Origin: Blastopirellula marina
GTDB lineage: Bacteria > Planctomycetota > Planctomycetia > Pirellulales > Thermoguttaceae
Assembly (NCBI GenBank): GCA_020721945.1
Contig: DYLT01000004.1
Location: 1 to 44,322 of the forward strand
Length of the DNA stretch: 44,322 nucleotides
Direction: 5' to 3'
Shown here: positions 35,507 through 44,322 of the stretch, piece after piece
How positions within the stretch are numbered: the first letter of the stretch is position 1
How the letters are laid out: every line of letters starts with the position of its first letter
Position numbers and translations under genes: made by a program
The notes under the pieces: generated by a model
Seen by the model: the letters and a program-made list of their open reading frames with translations, nothing else
Database searches by the model: none
Told to the model about the DNA's origin: nothing

Positions 35507-36421
35507 GTGTCGAGCGAGCCGAACAACTCGATCCACGAGCCGGACGCGAATCGCGATCGCCCGATGGGCGCCGAGGGGCTGCCCCCGGCCGACGCAACGA
35601 CCGCGCCGACGGTTGGCGACACCGGGCCCGACGAGCCGTCGCCCTCTTGTCCCGAGGTCCCCGCCGACGTCGCGCCCCAGCCCGGCGAAGGCACGGTTTC
35701 GGCCCCCTTGGTCGAGGCGGCAGCCGGCGCGGACGGCGAGACGGGTGCCGCCACGGCGGAGTCTCCCGAGGTTGCGGCCACCTCGTCGGAACCGGAAGAC
35801 CAGACCGTACCTGCCGCGCCGGAGGCCGAACAACCCGCCGAGAGCGAGCCGGTCGCCGAGGTCGCCAAGCCCTCGCTACCCAAGTCGGACCGCATGGATT
35901 GGTACATCCTCAAGGTGCAAAGCAACCGCGAGGAGTCGATCCGCGAGGGATTGCGTCGCCGGATCGCCATTGCCGGGTACGAGCACTATTTCGGCGAGAT
36001 CATCATCCCCACCGAGAAAATCACCGAGGTCAAGGGCGGCAAAAAGCGGACGTACAAGCGCAAGCTGTACCCGGGCTATCTCGTGGTCCAAATGGAGATC
36101 AACGAGGACACCTGGTTCTTGGTCCGAGAGACGCCGGGCATCGGCGACTTTACCGGGGCCGGAGGCCATCCGACGCCCATGAACCCACGCGAGGTCCAGG
36201 CGATCCTGGCCAAGCAAGAAGAAAAGCCGGACCAGCAAGAGAAGGTGAAGATCAACTTTCGCGTGGGCGATCGGGTGAAGATCAAGGAAGGCACCTTCGA
36301 AAACTTCGAAGGCGAGGTTTCGAACATCGACGAGACCAACGGCCGGGTGACGGTGCTGATCAATATCTTCGGCCGGAGTACCCCGGTGGACATCGAATAC
36401 TGGCAGATCGAGGCGGTTTAG
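35507..36421 (+). CDS. nusG: Transcription termination/antitermination factor NusG with N-terminal extension
   Basis: NusG binds RNA polymerase, reduces pausing and links to Rho or the ribosome. Residues from about 131 (MDWYILKVQSNREESI) to 304 form a normal-length NGN plus KOW protein. FRVGDRVKIKEGTFENFEG marks the KOW domain. Residues 1-128 are an acidic, Ala/Pro/Glu/Thr-rich, low-complexity tail with no known domain. The start is a GTG at 35507, preceded by GGGGGATGG. An ATG at residue 130 would give the standard protein, but the open frame, its composition and the ribosome-binding site support the long form. It is 15 bases after secE. Confidence 0.92.
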   Translation: MSSEPNNSIHEPDANRDRPMGAEGLPPADATTAPTVGDTGPDEPSPSCPEVPADVAPQPGEGTVSAPLVEAAAGADGETGAATAESPEVAATSSEPEDQTVPAAPEAEQPAESEPVAEVAKPSLPKSDRMDWYILKVQSNREESIREGLRRRIAIAGYEHYFGEIIIPTEKITEVKGGKKRTYKRKLYPGYLVVQMEINEDTWFLVRETPGIGDFTGAGGHPTPMNPREVQAILAKQEEKPDQQEKVKINFRVGDRVKIKEGTFENFEGEVSNIDETNGRVTVLINIFGRSTPVDIEYWQIEAV

Positions 36422-36463
36422 CCTCGGACGATCTGGTCAAGCGTTAGAAAGTCGGTACGATTC

Positions 36464-36889
36464 ATGGCCAAGCAACTAGTAGGCACGGCGAAGTTCCACG
36501 TTCCTGGGGGGCAGGCCACCCCGGCCCCCCCGGTCGGAACGTCGTTGGGCAAGTACGGGATCAACCTCGGGCAGTTCGTGCAGCAGTTCAACGAGCGAAC
36601 GCGGGAGTACGCCGGCCTGCGCATCCCCGTGGTCGTTCGCGTGTACAACGACCGCAGCTTCGAGCTGGAGACCAAAAGCCCGGCCGCCGTGGACCTGCTC
36701 AAGCAGGCGGCGGGAATCGCCAAGGGTTCGGGCACGGCACCCAGGGAGAAGGTGGGCAAAGTGACCCGCGCCCAGATCGACGAGATCGTCAAGAGAAAAA
36801 TCAAGGACCTCAACGCCCGAGACGCGGAGCACGCCCGACGCATGATCGAAGGCACCGCCCGCAGCATGGGGCTCGATGTCGTCGATTGA
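36464..36889 (+). CDS. rplK: 50S ribosomal protein L11
   Basis: L11 binds the GTPase-associated region of 23S rRNA. The 141-residue protein has [21 protein letters not shown], the RNA-contacting N-terminal signature, and a C-terminal domain ending [16 protein letters not shown]. Length and motifs are typical. It lies 42 bases after nusG and 28 bases before rplA, in the order conserved across bacteria. Confidence 0.97.
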   Translation: MAKQLVGTAKFHVPGGQATPAPPVGTSLGKYGINLGQFVQQFNERTREYAGLRIPVVVRVYNDRSFELETKSPAAVDLLKQAAGIAKGSGTAPREKVGKVTRAQIDEIVKRKIKDLNARDAEHARRMIEGTARSMGLDVVD

Positions 36890-36917
36890 CCCGCCGCGCA
36901 AGAAGGACAACGGACCG

Positions 36918-37598
36918 ATGGCAAAGCAATCGAAACGTATGCGGGCCCTGGTGGCCAAGACGCCGGGCAAGACGCCGCTGCCGGTCGATCAGGCGGTGGA
37001 GATCCTCAAGACCTTCAATACGACGAAGTTCGATCAGACCGTCGAGATCGCCATCCGCCTCGGGGTCGACCCCAAACAGGCCGACCAGATCGTGCGCGGC
37101 TCGATCGTCCTGCCGCACGGGATCGGTAAGACCCTTCGCGTGATCGTCTTCGCCAAGGGCGATCGAGTCGACGAGGCCAAGGCCGCCGGGGCCGATGAAG
37201 TGGGCGGGCCTGAACTGGCGGAAAAAATCAAGGCCGGGTGGACCGATTTCGACGTGTGCATCGCCGCCCCCGACATGATGGGTATTGTCGGACCGTTGGG
37301 AAAAGTGCTCGGGCCGCGCGGTCTCATGCCGTCGCCTCGGGCAGGGACGGTGACCCCCGACGTCGGCAAGACGGTCCGCGAGTACAAGGCGGGCAAGGTC
37401 GAGTTTCGTACCGACGCGGGCGGGATCGTCCATGCGGTCGTCGGCAAACTGAGTTTCGACAAACAGAAGCTGGCCGAGAACATCCGTGCGTTCTTGGCGC
37501 ATATCCAGGCCCTCAAGCCCGCCACCGTGCGCGGCCAGTACATCAAGAGCATTGCCCTCTCCGCCACCATGAGCCCCAGCGTGCGGATCGCCGCTTGA
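36918..37598 (+). CDS. rplA: 50S ribosomal protein L1
   Basis: L1 forms the mobile stalk near the ribosomal E site and in many bacteria represses its own operon. The 226-residue protein shows [32 protein letters not shown] and [20 protein letters not shown], the central signature. The start at 36918 gives the family N-terminus MAKQSKRM; the longer frame runs into rplK and is not used. No L1 binding site in the leader was tested. Confidence 0.97.
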   Translation: MAKQSKRMRALVAKTPGKTPLPVDQAVEILKTFNTTKFDQTVEIAIRLGVDPKQADQIVRGSIVLPHGIGKTLRVIVFAKGDRVDEAKAAGADEVGGPELAEKIKAGWTDFDVCIAAPDMMGIVGPLGKVLGPRGLMPSPRAGTVTPDVGKTVREYKAGKVEFRTDAGGIVHAVVGKLSFDKQKLAENIRAFLAHIQALKPATVRGQYIKSIALSATMSPSVRIAA

Positions 37599-37662
37599 GC
37601 CCCGCCCAACCTCGGAGAAGTCGCCTCGGAACCATCCACCGTTCTAGCGCCCTCGCCTGATC

Positions 37663-38232
37663 ATGAGCAAGTACGTCAAGAACCTCGTCACCGATCACCT
37701 TCGCCAGAGGCTCTCGGGTGTCCACGATGCCCTCCTGGTCAACGTGATCGGCATGGACGCCAACGCCAACAATCGCCTCCGCAAGGAGCTTGGCCAGAAG
37801 AACATCCATCTGTTGGTGGTCAAGAACAGCCTGGCGGCTCGCGCCGTGGCGGGGACGTCGCTGGCCGGAATGTTCGACGGAGTGACCGGCACCGCGGCGA
37901 TCTGCTGGGGCGCTGAGGATATCGTCAGCCTCGCCAAGGAAATCACGCGCATCGCCAAGGACGCCAAGTACGCCCCGTTCGCGGCCCGAGGCGGCATGAT
38001 GGACGGCGAGCGGCTCTCGCCCGAACAGGTCGAGCAGGTCAGCAAATGGCCCAGCCGGACCGAACAGCTTAGTTTGCTGGTAGGTCAGATCCTCGGGCCG
38101 GGGGCTACCCTGGCGGCCCAGATCCTCGGGCCGGGGGCTACCCTGGCCGGCCAAATCGCCGGAAAGGCCGAGGGAGCCGAGAACGAGGGTGCCGGGCCGG
38201 CGGCGGAGTCCGCGGCGCCAACCCCCGCCTAG
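37663..38232 (+). CDS. rplJ: 50S ribosomal protein L10
   Basis: L10 anchors the L7/L12 stalk to the ribosome. The 189-residue protein has the N-terminal rRNA-binding globular part (VVKNSLAARAVAGTS, AAICWGAEDIVSLAKEI). The C-terminal part, after WPSRTEQLSLLVG, is where the L7/L12-binding helix lies. There, an 11-residue unit beginning QILGPGATLA is repeated in tandem (residues 142-152 and 153-163), and a shorter QIAG follows. An acidic Ala/Glu/Pro tail ends the protein. It is longer than E. coli L10 (165 residues). See findings for the repeat. Confidence 0.96.
   Translation: MSKYVKNLVTDHLRQRLSGVHDALLVNVIGMDANANNRLRKELGQKNIHLLVVKNSLAARAVAGTSLAGMFDGVTGTAAICWGAEDIVSLAKEITRIAKDAKYAPFAARGGMMDGERLSPEQVEQVSKWPSRTEQLSLLVGQILGPGATLAAQILGPGATLAGQIAGKAEGAENEGAGPAAESAAPTPA
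38086..38151 (+). repeat. 33-base tandem duplication inside rplJ
   Basis: Two copies, 38086-38118 and 38119-38151, are identical over their first 29 bases and differ at two of the last four. They keep the frame and encode two 11-residue units. The near identity suggests recent duplication or homogenisation. Confidence 0.9.
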
Positions 38233-38388
38233 CGCGTGGTGGCCGAAGGGGCGCAGTTCCGCCCGGACGAGGTCGGGCGAGACCCAACAAAGCGATGTGA
38301 GAAGACAATCCTGTAGAGTCGCGTCGTCGGCAAGCTGTTCAGGGAGGCTGTCGCGGCGCCAGTTAGTTGTGAAAGGACCGGAATCGCG

Positions 38389-38781
38389 ATGGCAGACCAA
38401 GCAATCATGGAAATCGGCGACAAGATCGCCAGTTTGACCCTCAAGCAAGCCAAGGAACTGAGCGACTACCTCGAACAAGCCCATGGCATCAAGCCGGCGG
38501 CTGCTGGCGCGGTGATGGTGGGCCCCGTTGCGGGGGCCGGCGCACCCGCCGCGGAGGCCGCTCCGGAGAAGACCGAGTTCGACGTCATCCTGGAGAACTT
38601 CGGCGCCGAGAAGATCAAGGTGATCAAGGTCGTCCGGACGGCCACCGGGCTTGGACTGAAGGAGGCCAAGGACCTGGTCGAGGGCGCGCCCTCGAAAGTC
38701 AAAGAGGGGGTTTCCAAGGAGGATGCCGAGAAGCTCAAGAAGGAACTCGAGGAAGCCGGCGCCAAGGTTTCCATTAAGTGA
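38389..38781 (+). CDS. rplL: 50S ribosomal protein L7/L12
   Basis: L7/L12 dimers recruit translation factors. The 130-residue protein has an N-terminal dimerisation domain ([20 protein letters not shown]), an Ala/Gly/Pro-rich hinge (about 35-60) and a C-terminal factor-binding domain with [29 protein letters not shown] and LVEGAPS. All features are typical. It lies 156 bases after rplJ, a gap often holding an attenuator or RNase site. Confidence 0.97.
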   Translation: MADQAIMEIGDKIASLTLKQAKELSDYLEQAHGIKPAAAGAVMVGPVAGAGAPAAEAAPEKTEFDVILENFGAEKIKVIKVVRTATGLGLKEAKDLVEGAPSKVKEGVSKEDAEKLKKELEEAGAKVSIK

Positions 38782-39096
38782 GATTTCCGTTTCGAGAAGC
38801 GGGAAAGAGTGCGGCGCGGGGCGTCGAGGCGGTATAATCGCCGATAGCCCGACGGCCATCCGCGCCCACGACCCCCCCTGATCGGCGGATTCGCGCGGAG
38901 TGTCGATCCCGACAGCGCACCGATCCGGCGATGGATGAAGGCGTGTGCGCGGTTCATCGCAGCTTGACCTTGCCTCAATTCCCGTCGACAATTGCACGGA
39001 TTTCGGCCGCGCGCCTGGGCCATGCGCTCGCGGTGCGCGGCTGTTTCTGTCTCTTCGTCCGCCCGTTCCCTGCCTCCCGGAGGAGGATGACCTAGC
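38782..39096 (+). promoter_or_regulatory. rplL-rpoB spacer with candidate rpoB promoter
   Basis: The 315-base spacer has no gene. A TTGACC (38964-38969) followed after 17 bases by GACAAT (38987-38992) is a plausible promoter 105 bases before rpoB. A perfect TATAAT at 38833-38838 has no good -35. Either could give rpoB-rpoC its own transcription start. Confidence 0.4.
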
Positions 39097-42000
39097 ATGG
39101 CCACCACTGCCCAACGGCGTCTGGAGCCGAAGGAGATCCGCGATTTTGGGGCCCGGCGGGCCCCCTATCCCGCCCCCGATCTGACCGAGATTCAGACCCG
39201 AAGTTACGAGTCCTTCCTTCAATACGAGACGCCGCCCGAAGCCCGGCAGGACAAAGGGCTCGAAGCGGTCCTGCGCGAGATCTTTCCCATCGAGAGCTAC
39301 GACAAGTCGCTCCGGTTGGAGTACGTGCGGTACGAGTTGGGCAAACCGCGATACGAGCCCGACGAGTGCCGACAGCTCCGGCTGACCTACGGCCGGCCCT
39401 TCAAGGTGGTGCTCCGCCTGACCAAGGCGCAGCCCATCGAGGAAGAGGTCTACCTGGGCGATTTGCCGATCATGCTCGGCGGGGGAGAGTTTATCATCAA
39501 CGGGGCCGAGCGGGTCGTGGTCAGCCAGCTCCACCGCAGCCCTGGGGTCGATTTCGTCTGCGAAGTCGAAGGAGGCGAGCGCAAGCTCCATAGCTGCCGC
39601 ATCATCCCGGAACGTGGAAGCTGGATCGAGCTGAACGTCACCCGCAAGGAAAGCCTCGCCGTGCGCATCGACCAGAGCGGCAAGTTTTCGGCGATGACGC
39701 TGTTGCGGGCGATGGATCCCAAGTACAGCGACAACGCGGCGATTTTGCGGGCGTTCTACCCCACCACGGTCGAGACGATCCACGACGGCCGCAGCGCCTC
39801 GAAGATCGAGGGCAAGATCGCCGTGGGCGACGTGGTCTACCCCCTCGAAAGCGAACGGGCCGGCGAGATCCTCGTCGAGAGCGGCCAGAAGATCACCAAG
39901 AATGCGGCCGAGCAGATCTGCACCTCGGGCCTGAAACAGGTCGAGGTAATGCCCGACCAGAAACAACCGCTGTTGCTCAACAGCCTTGCCGACGATCCCA
40001 CGGGCAGCCATGAAGAGGCGCTGTTGCGCATCTACCAGCGGCTCCGGCCAGGCAATCCGCCCAACCTCGAAAAGGCCAAGGCGCTGTTTCACGAGAAGTT
40101 CTACGATACGAACCGGTACCGGCTGGGCCGGGTGGGCCGTTTCCGCATCAACCGCAAACTCGGCCTGAACGTGCCCGAGGACGAGATGACCCTGCGGCCC
40201 GAGGATCTTATCGCCGCGATGAAGTACCTTTTCTTGCTGCGCAGCGACAGTCCGGACGTCGAAGTCGACGACATCGACCACTTGGGCAACCGCCGGCTGC
40301 GCACCATCGACGAGTTGGCCAGCGACGAGTTGCGCAAGGGCTTCCTCAAGCTTCGCCGTACGGTGCAGGAGCGCATGAGCCTGAAGGACGTCGAGGACAT
40401 GACACCTCGCACGCTCGTCAACCCCAAGAGCATCTCGGCGGCGATTGAGTACTTCTTCGGCCGCGGCGAGCTGTCGCAAGTCGTCGACCAGACCAATCCC
40501 CTGTCGATGCTCACGCACGAGCGGCGGCTTTCGGCGTTGGGGCCCGGCGGATTGAACCGGAAGCGGGCGGGCTTCGAAGTGCGCGACGTCCACATCTCCC
40601 ACTACGGCCGCATCTGCCCCATCGAAACGCCCGAAGGTACGAACATCGGCCTCATCTCCAGCCTGGCGATCTACGCCAGCGTCGATGAATACGGGTTCTT
40701 GGTCACCCCGTACCAGAAGATCAAGAAAGGCAAACTGACCGACGAGATCGAATGGCTCCGCGCCGACCAGGAGCACGAGGCGGTGCTCGCCCCGGCCGAT
40801 ACCTCGATCCGCGACGGGAAACTCGTGGGCGATACCATCCTCGCCCGGCACCGCGGCGACTTCCACCTCGTGCCCGTCGATCGCGTCCAGTACATGGACG
40901 TGGCGGCCAGCCAGATGGTGGGGGTGTCGGCGGGCTTGATCCCCTTCCTGGAACACGACGACGCGAACCGGGCCCTGATGGGCTCGAACATGCAGCGCCA
41001 GGCAGTGCCCCTGTTGGTGACCGAGCCGCCCTTGGTGGCCACCGGGCTCGAGAAGGTCGCCGCGATCAATTCGAGCATGATCATCCGCGCCAAAAGCGCC
41101 GGCGAGGTGACCCATGTCGATGGCCGGCGCATTGAAATCGGCAAGGACGTTTATAAGCTGCGGAAGTTCGTGGGCCTCAACGAGCGGACCTGCCAGAACC
41201 AGAAGCCGATCGTTCGCGTCGGGCAGAAGGTCGCCAAGGGCGAGGTGATTGCCGACGGCGCGGCCACCTACCACGGCGAGTTGGCCCTGGGGCGCAACGT
41301 GCTGGCCGCCTTCATGGCCTGGGACGGCTTCAATTTCGAGGATGCGATCATCATCAGCGAAGAGCTGGTGGAGAACGACACGTATACCTCGATCCACATC
41401 GAGGAGTTCGACATCGAGATCCGCGAGACGAAACTCGGGCGCGAGGAGTTCACCCGCGACATTCCCAATGTCAGCGAAAAGGCCCTGCGCAATCTCGACG
41501 AGAACGGCATCGTGCGCGTGGGCACGTTCGTCCGGCCGGGCGATATCCTCGTCGGCAAGGTCTCGCCGAAATCGAAGACCGAGCTGACCCCCGAGGAGAA
41601 GCTTCTCCACGCGATCTTCGGCCGGGCGGGCGAGGACGTCAAGAATGATTCGCTCGAAGTGCCCTCGGGCATCGAGGGAATTGTCATCGCCACCCAGAAG
41701 TTCTCCCGCCGCATGAGCCTCTCCGAGGAGGAGAAGAAGCAGTTCGAGCAGGACCTCAAGGCCATCGAGGCCGATGGCAACGCCAAGATCGCCGAGGCGT
41801 TCGGGGCGATGGTCAAGCAGATCGAGGACGTGCTCAAGAAGAAGCTCACCGACGAGGACGGCAACCCGTTGGTCGAGGGCCAGGAGCACCGCTACGTGGC
41901 CGAGCAGGCGGCCCGCTTCCGCCTCGACCGGCTCGATGTGCGCAGCCCCCAGCGCAAGGCCGAGATCGAGAAGATCTATCAGGAGCGGTGGCCCTTGGTC

Positions 42001-42807
42001 GAGGCCGCGATCGACGACCGCGACCGGCGATTGAACTCGATGAAGCGGGGCGACGAGCTGCGCAGCGGCGTGCTTCAGATGGTCAAGGTCTATATCGCGG
42101 CCAAACGCGTGATCTCGGTCGGCGACAAAATGGCTGGCCGCCACGGCAATAAGGGCGTCATCGCCAAGATCCTCCCGAAGGAAGACATGCCCTACCTGGC
42201 CGACGGCACCCCGGTGCAGATCCTGTTGAATCCCCTCGGCGTGCCAAGCCGTATGAACGTGGGCCAGATTCTGGAGACGCACCTCGGCTGGGCCGGCGCC
42301 AAACTGGGGTTCCAGGCCATCACGCCCGTGTTCAACGGCGCCGGCGAGGACGAGATCCGCGATGCCTTGGAAAAGGCCGGCTTGCCTCGCAGCGGCAAGA
42401 CCACGCTGTACGACGGCCGGACCGGCGAGCCCTTCGAGCAACAGGTGACCGTGGGCTACATCTACATGCTCAAGCTCCACCACCTGGTCGACGACAAGGT
42501 CCATGCCCGGTCCACCGGCCCGTACTCGCTCATCACGCAGCAACCGCTGGGGGGCAAGGCCCGCTTCGGCGGCCAGCGGTTCGGCGAAATGGAGGTCTGG
42601 GCCCTGGAAGCCTATGGGGCCGCGTACATCCTCCAGGAATTGCTGACCGTCAAGAGCGACGATGTCGAAGGACGCACCAAGATCTACGAATCGATGGTCA
42701 AGGGCGAAAACACGCTCGAGGCGGGCACCCCGGCCAGCTTCGACGTGCTGACGAACGAAATCCGCGGCCTGGCGCTGAATATGCAGCTCGAAAAGGGCCG
42801 GATCTGA
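39097..42807 (+). CDS. rpoB: DNA-directed RNA polymerase subunit beta
   Basis: This 1236-residue protein is the beta subunit. It starts after a strong GGAGGAGGA ribosome-binding site. Recognisable parts include [26 protein letters not shown] (beta protrusion), the rifampicin-pocket region [11 protein letters not shown] through [37 protein letters not shown] (catalytic-side residues) and [25 protein letters not shown] near the C-terminus. The rifampicin pocket keeps the Q, D, H, R and S key positions but differs at two hydrophobic positions. No intein or frameshift is seen. Confidence 0.98.
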   Translation: MATTAQRRLEPKEIRDFGARRAPYPAPDLTEIQTRSYESFLQYETPPEARQDKGLEAVLREIFPIESYDKSLRLEYVRYELGKPRYEPDECRQLRLTYGRPFKVVLRLTKAQPIEEEVYLGDLPIMLGGGEFIINGAERVVVSQLHRSPGVDFVCEVEGGERKLHSCRIIPERGSWIELNVTRKESLAVRIDQSGKFSAMTLLRAMDPKYSDNAAILRAFYPTTVETIHDGRSASKIEGKIAVGDVVYPLESERAGEILVESGQKITKNAAEQICTSGLKQVEVMPDQKQPLLLNSLADDPTGSHEEALLRIYQRLRPGNPPNLEKAKALFHEKFYDTNRYRLGRVGRFRINRKLGLNVPEDEMTLRPEDLIAAMKYLFLLRSDSPDVEVDDIDHLGNRRLRTIDELASDELRKGFLKLRRTVQERMSLKDVEDMTPRTLVNPKSISAAIEYFFGRGELSQVVDQTNPLSMLTHERRLSALGPGGLNRKRAGFEVRDVHISHYGRICPIETPEGTNIGLISSLAIYASVDEYGFLVTPYQKIKKGKLTDEIEWLRADQEHEAVLAPADTSIRDGKLVGDTILARHRGDFHLVPVDRVQYMDVAASQMVGVSAGLIPFLEHDDANRALMGSNMQRQAVPLLVTEPPLVATGLEKVAAINSSMIIRAKSAGEVTHVDGRRIEIGKDVYKLRKFVGLNERTCQNQKPIVRVGQKVAKGEVIADGAATYHGELALGRNVLAAFMAWDGFNFEDAIIISEELVENDTYTSIHIEEFDIEIRETKLGREEFTRDIPNVSEKALRNLDENGIVRVGTFVRPGDILVGKVSPKSKTELTPEEKLLHAIFGRAGEDVKNDSLEVPSGIEGIVIATQKFSRRMSLSEEEKKQFEQDLKAIEADGNAKIAEAFGAMVKQIEDVLKKKLTDEDGNPLVEGQEHRYVAEQAARFRLDRLDVRSPQRKAEIEKIYQERWPLVEAAIDDRDRRLNSMKRGDELRSGVLQMVKVYIAAKRVISVGDKMAGRHGNKGVIAKILPKEDMPYLADGTPVQILLNPLGVPSRMNVGQILETHLGWAGAKLGFQAITPVFNGAGEDEIRDALEKAGLPRSGKTTLYDGRTGEPFEQQVTVGYIYMLKLHHLVDDKVHARSTGPYSLITQQPLGGKARFGGQRFGEMEVWALEAYGAAYILQELLTVKSDDVEGRTKIYESMVKGENTLEAGTPASFDVLTNEIRGLALNMQLEKGRI

Positions 42808-43014
42808 AGGAGGAACGAGGAAGGACCCGGAATGAAGGATCCCCGTGGAAGGCCGAACGACGATACCCGAGGGTGAGCGATGAGCGGTGCCCGATGAAGG
42901 ACCGGCGGGAAGGACGAAAGCGGCCCGGCGACCGCGCATCGCTCGTCCTTCGCTTCTCCTTCGTTATCGTTCATCGTTCATCCTTCCTGTTTTCCCGGAC
43001 AAGGAGTGCCAGCA
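42808..43014. repeat. Purine-rich/pyrimidine-rich repeat spacer between rpoB and rpoC
   Basis: The 207-base gap begins purine-rich (GAAGGAGGAACGAGGAAGGA) and ends pyrimidine-rich, so its ends are imperfect inverted copies. Three 7-base units, TTATCGT, TCATCGT and TCATCCT (42964-42984), lie in tandem. rpoB and rpoC are normally close, so this spacer is unusually long and structured. Confidence 0.55.

Positions 43015-44322
<1,308 letters not shown>

Noticed and set aside
37543-42939. A 1798-codon open frame on the minus strand, antisense to rplJ, rplL and rpoB
   Set aside because: It lies opposite clear genes, resembles no protein family and is explained by high G+C and the codon bias of the sense genes.

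Overview
The window is a chromosomal segment, rich in G+C, from a Gram-negative bacterium. It carries an outer-membrane porin, a lipoprotein and Tat-exported sugar enzymes. That mix, with a Tat-tagged Gfo/Idh/MocA protein, a DUF2961 (GH172) protein, an exported fucose-isomerase-like protein and NusG and L10 of unusual shape, suggests the phylum Planctomycetota, perhaps the order Pirellulales. This placement is inference; no 16S rRNA gene is present. Both ends cut through genes: a nucleoside-phosphorylase-like gene on the left and rpoC on the right.

Layout. 1-5 kb: the partial phosphorylase, a small membrane protein, a fused CobA-HemD tetrapyrrole enzyme, a TPR protein and rpsT. 5-10.4 kb, minus strand: an exported glycosidase-like protein, pyrK, an RluB-type pseudouridine synthase, a small lipoprotein and manA. 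10.4-13 kb, plus strand: tatC, then a Tat-exported Gfo/Idh/MocA oxidoreductase. 13-15.3 kb, minus strand: hisI, hisG, a RidA-family gene and a MazG-like pyrophosphohydrolase. 15.7-18.8 kb, plus strand: a short glycosyltransferase, an HTH protein and an exported alpha/beta hydrolase. 18.9-25 kb, minus strand: two zinc alcohol dehydrogenases flank a compact restriction-modification pair; the second dehydrogenase follows a gene fusing a xylose-isomerase-like epimerase to a ribulose-phosphate 3-epimerase. 25-27 kb: ribH-nusB-ftsY. 27-32 kb: a porin, a GH172-like protein and a Tat-exported fucose-isomerase-like protein.

33-44.3 kb is the classical transcription/translation supercluster: tRNA-Thr(TGT), tRNA-Tyr(GTA), tRNA-Gly(TCC), tRNA-Thr(GGT), tuf, tRNA-Trp(CCA), secE, nusG, rplK, rplA, rplJ, rplL, rpoB and rpoC. 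The four tRNAs before tuf are in the same order as in the Escherichia coli tufB operon.

Most of the window is housekeeping DNA with scattered carbohydrate genes. The points most worth following up are: (1) the two-epimerase fusion beside a polyol-dehydrogenase-like gene; (2) the R-M pair, of lower G+C, between two sugar dehydrogenases; (3) a near-exact 33-bp tandem duplication in rplJ, in the part of L10 expected to bind L7/L12; (4) a roughly 128-residue acidic low-complexity N-terminal extension on NusG; (5) a long imperfect hairpin upstream of the HTH gene; and (6) repeat-rich spacers in the his locus, the tRNA cluster and between rpoB and rpoC. I found no CRISPR array, insertion sequence, prophage or rRNA gene.
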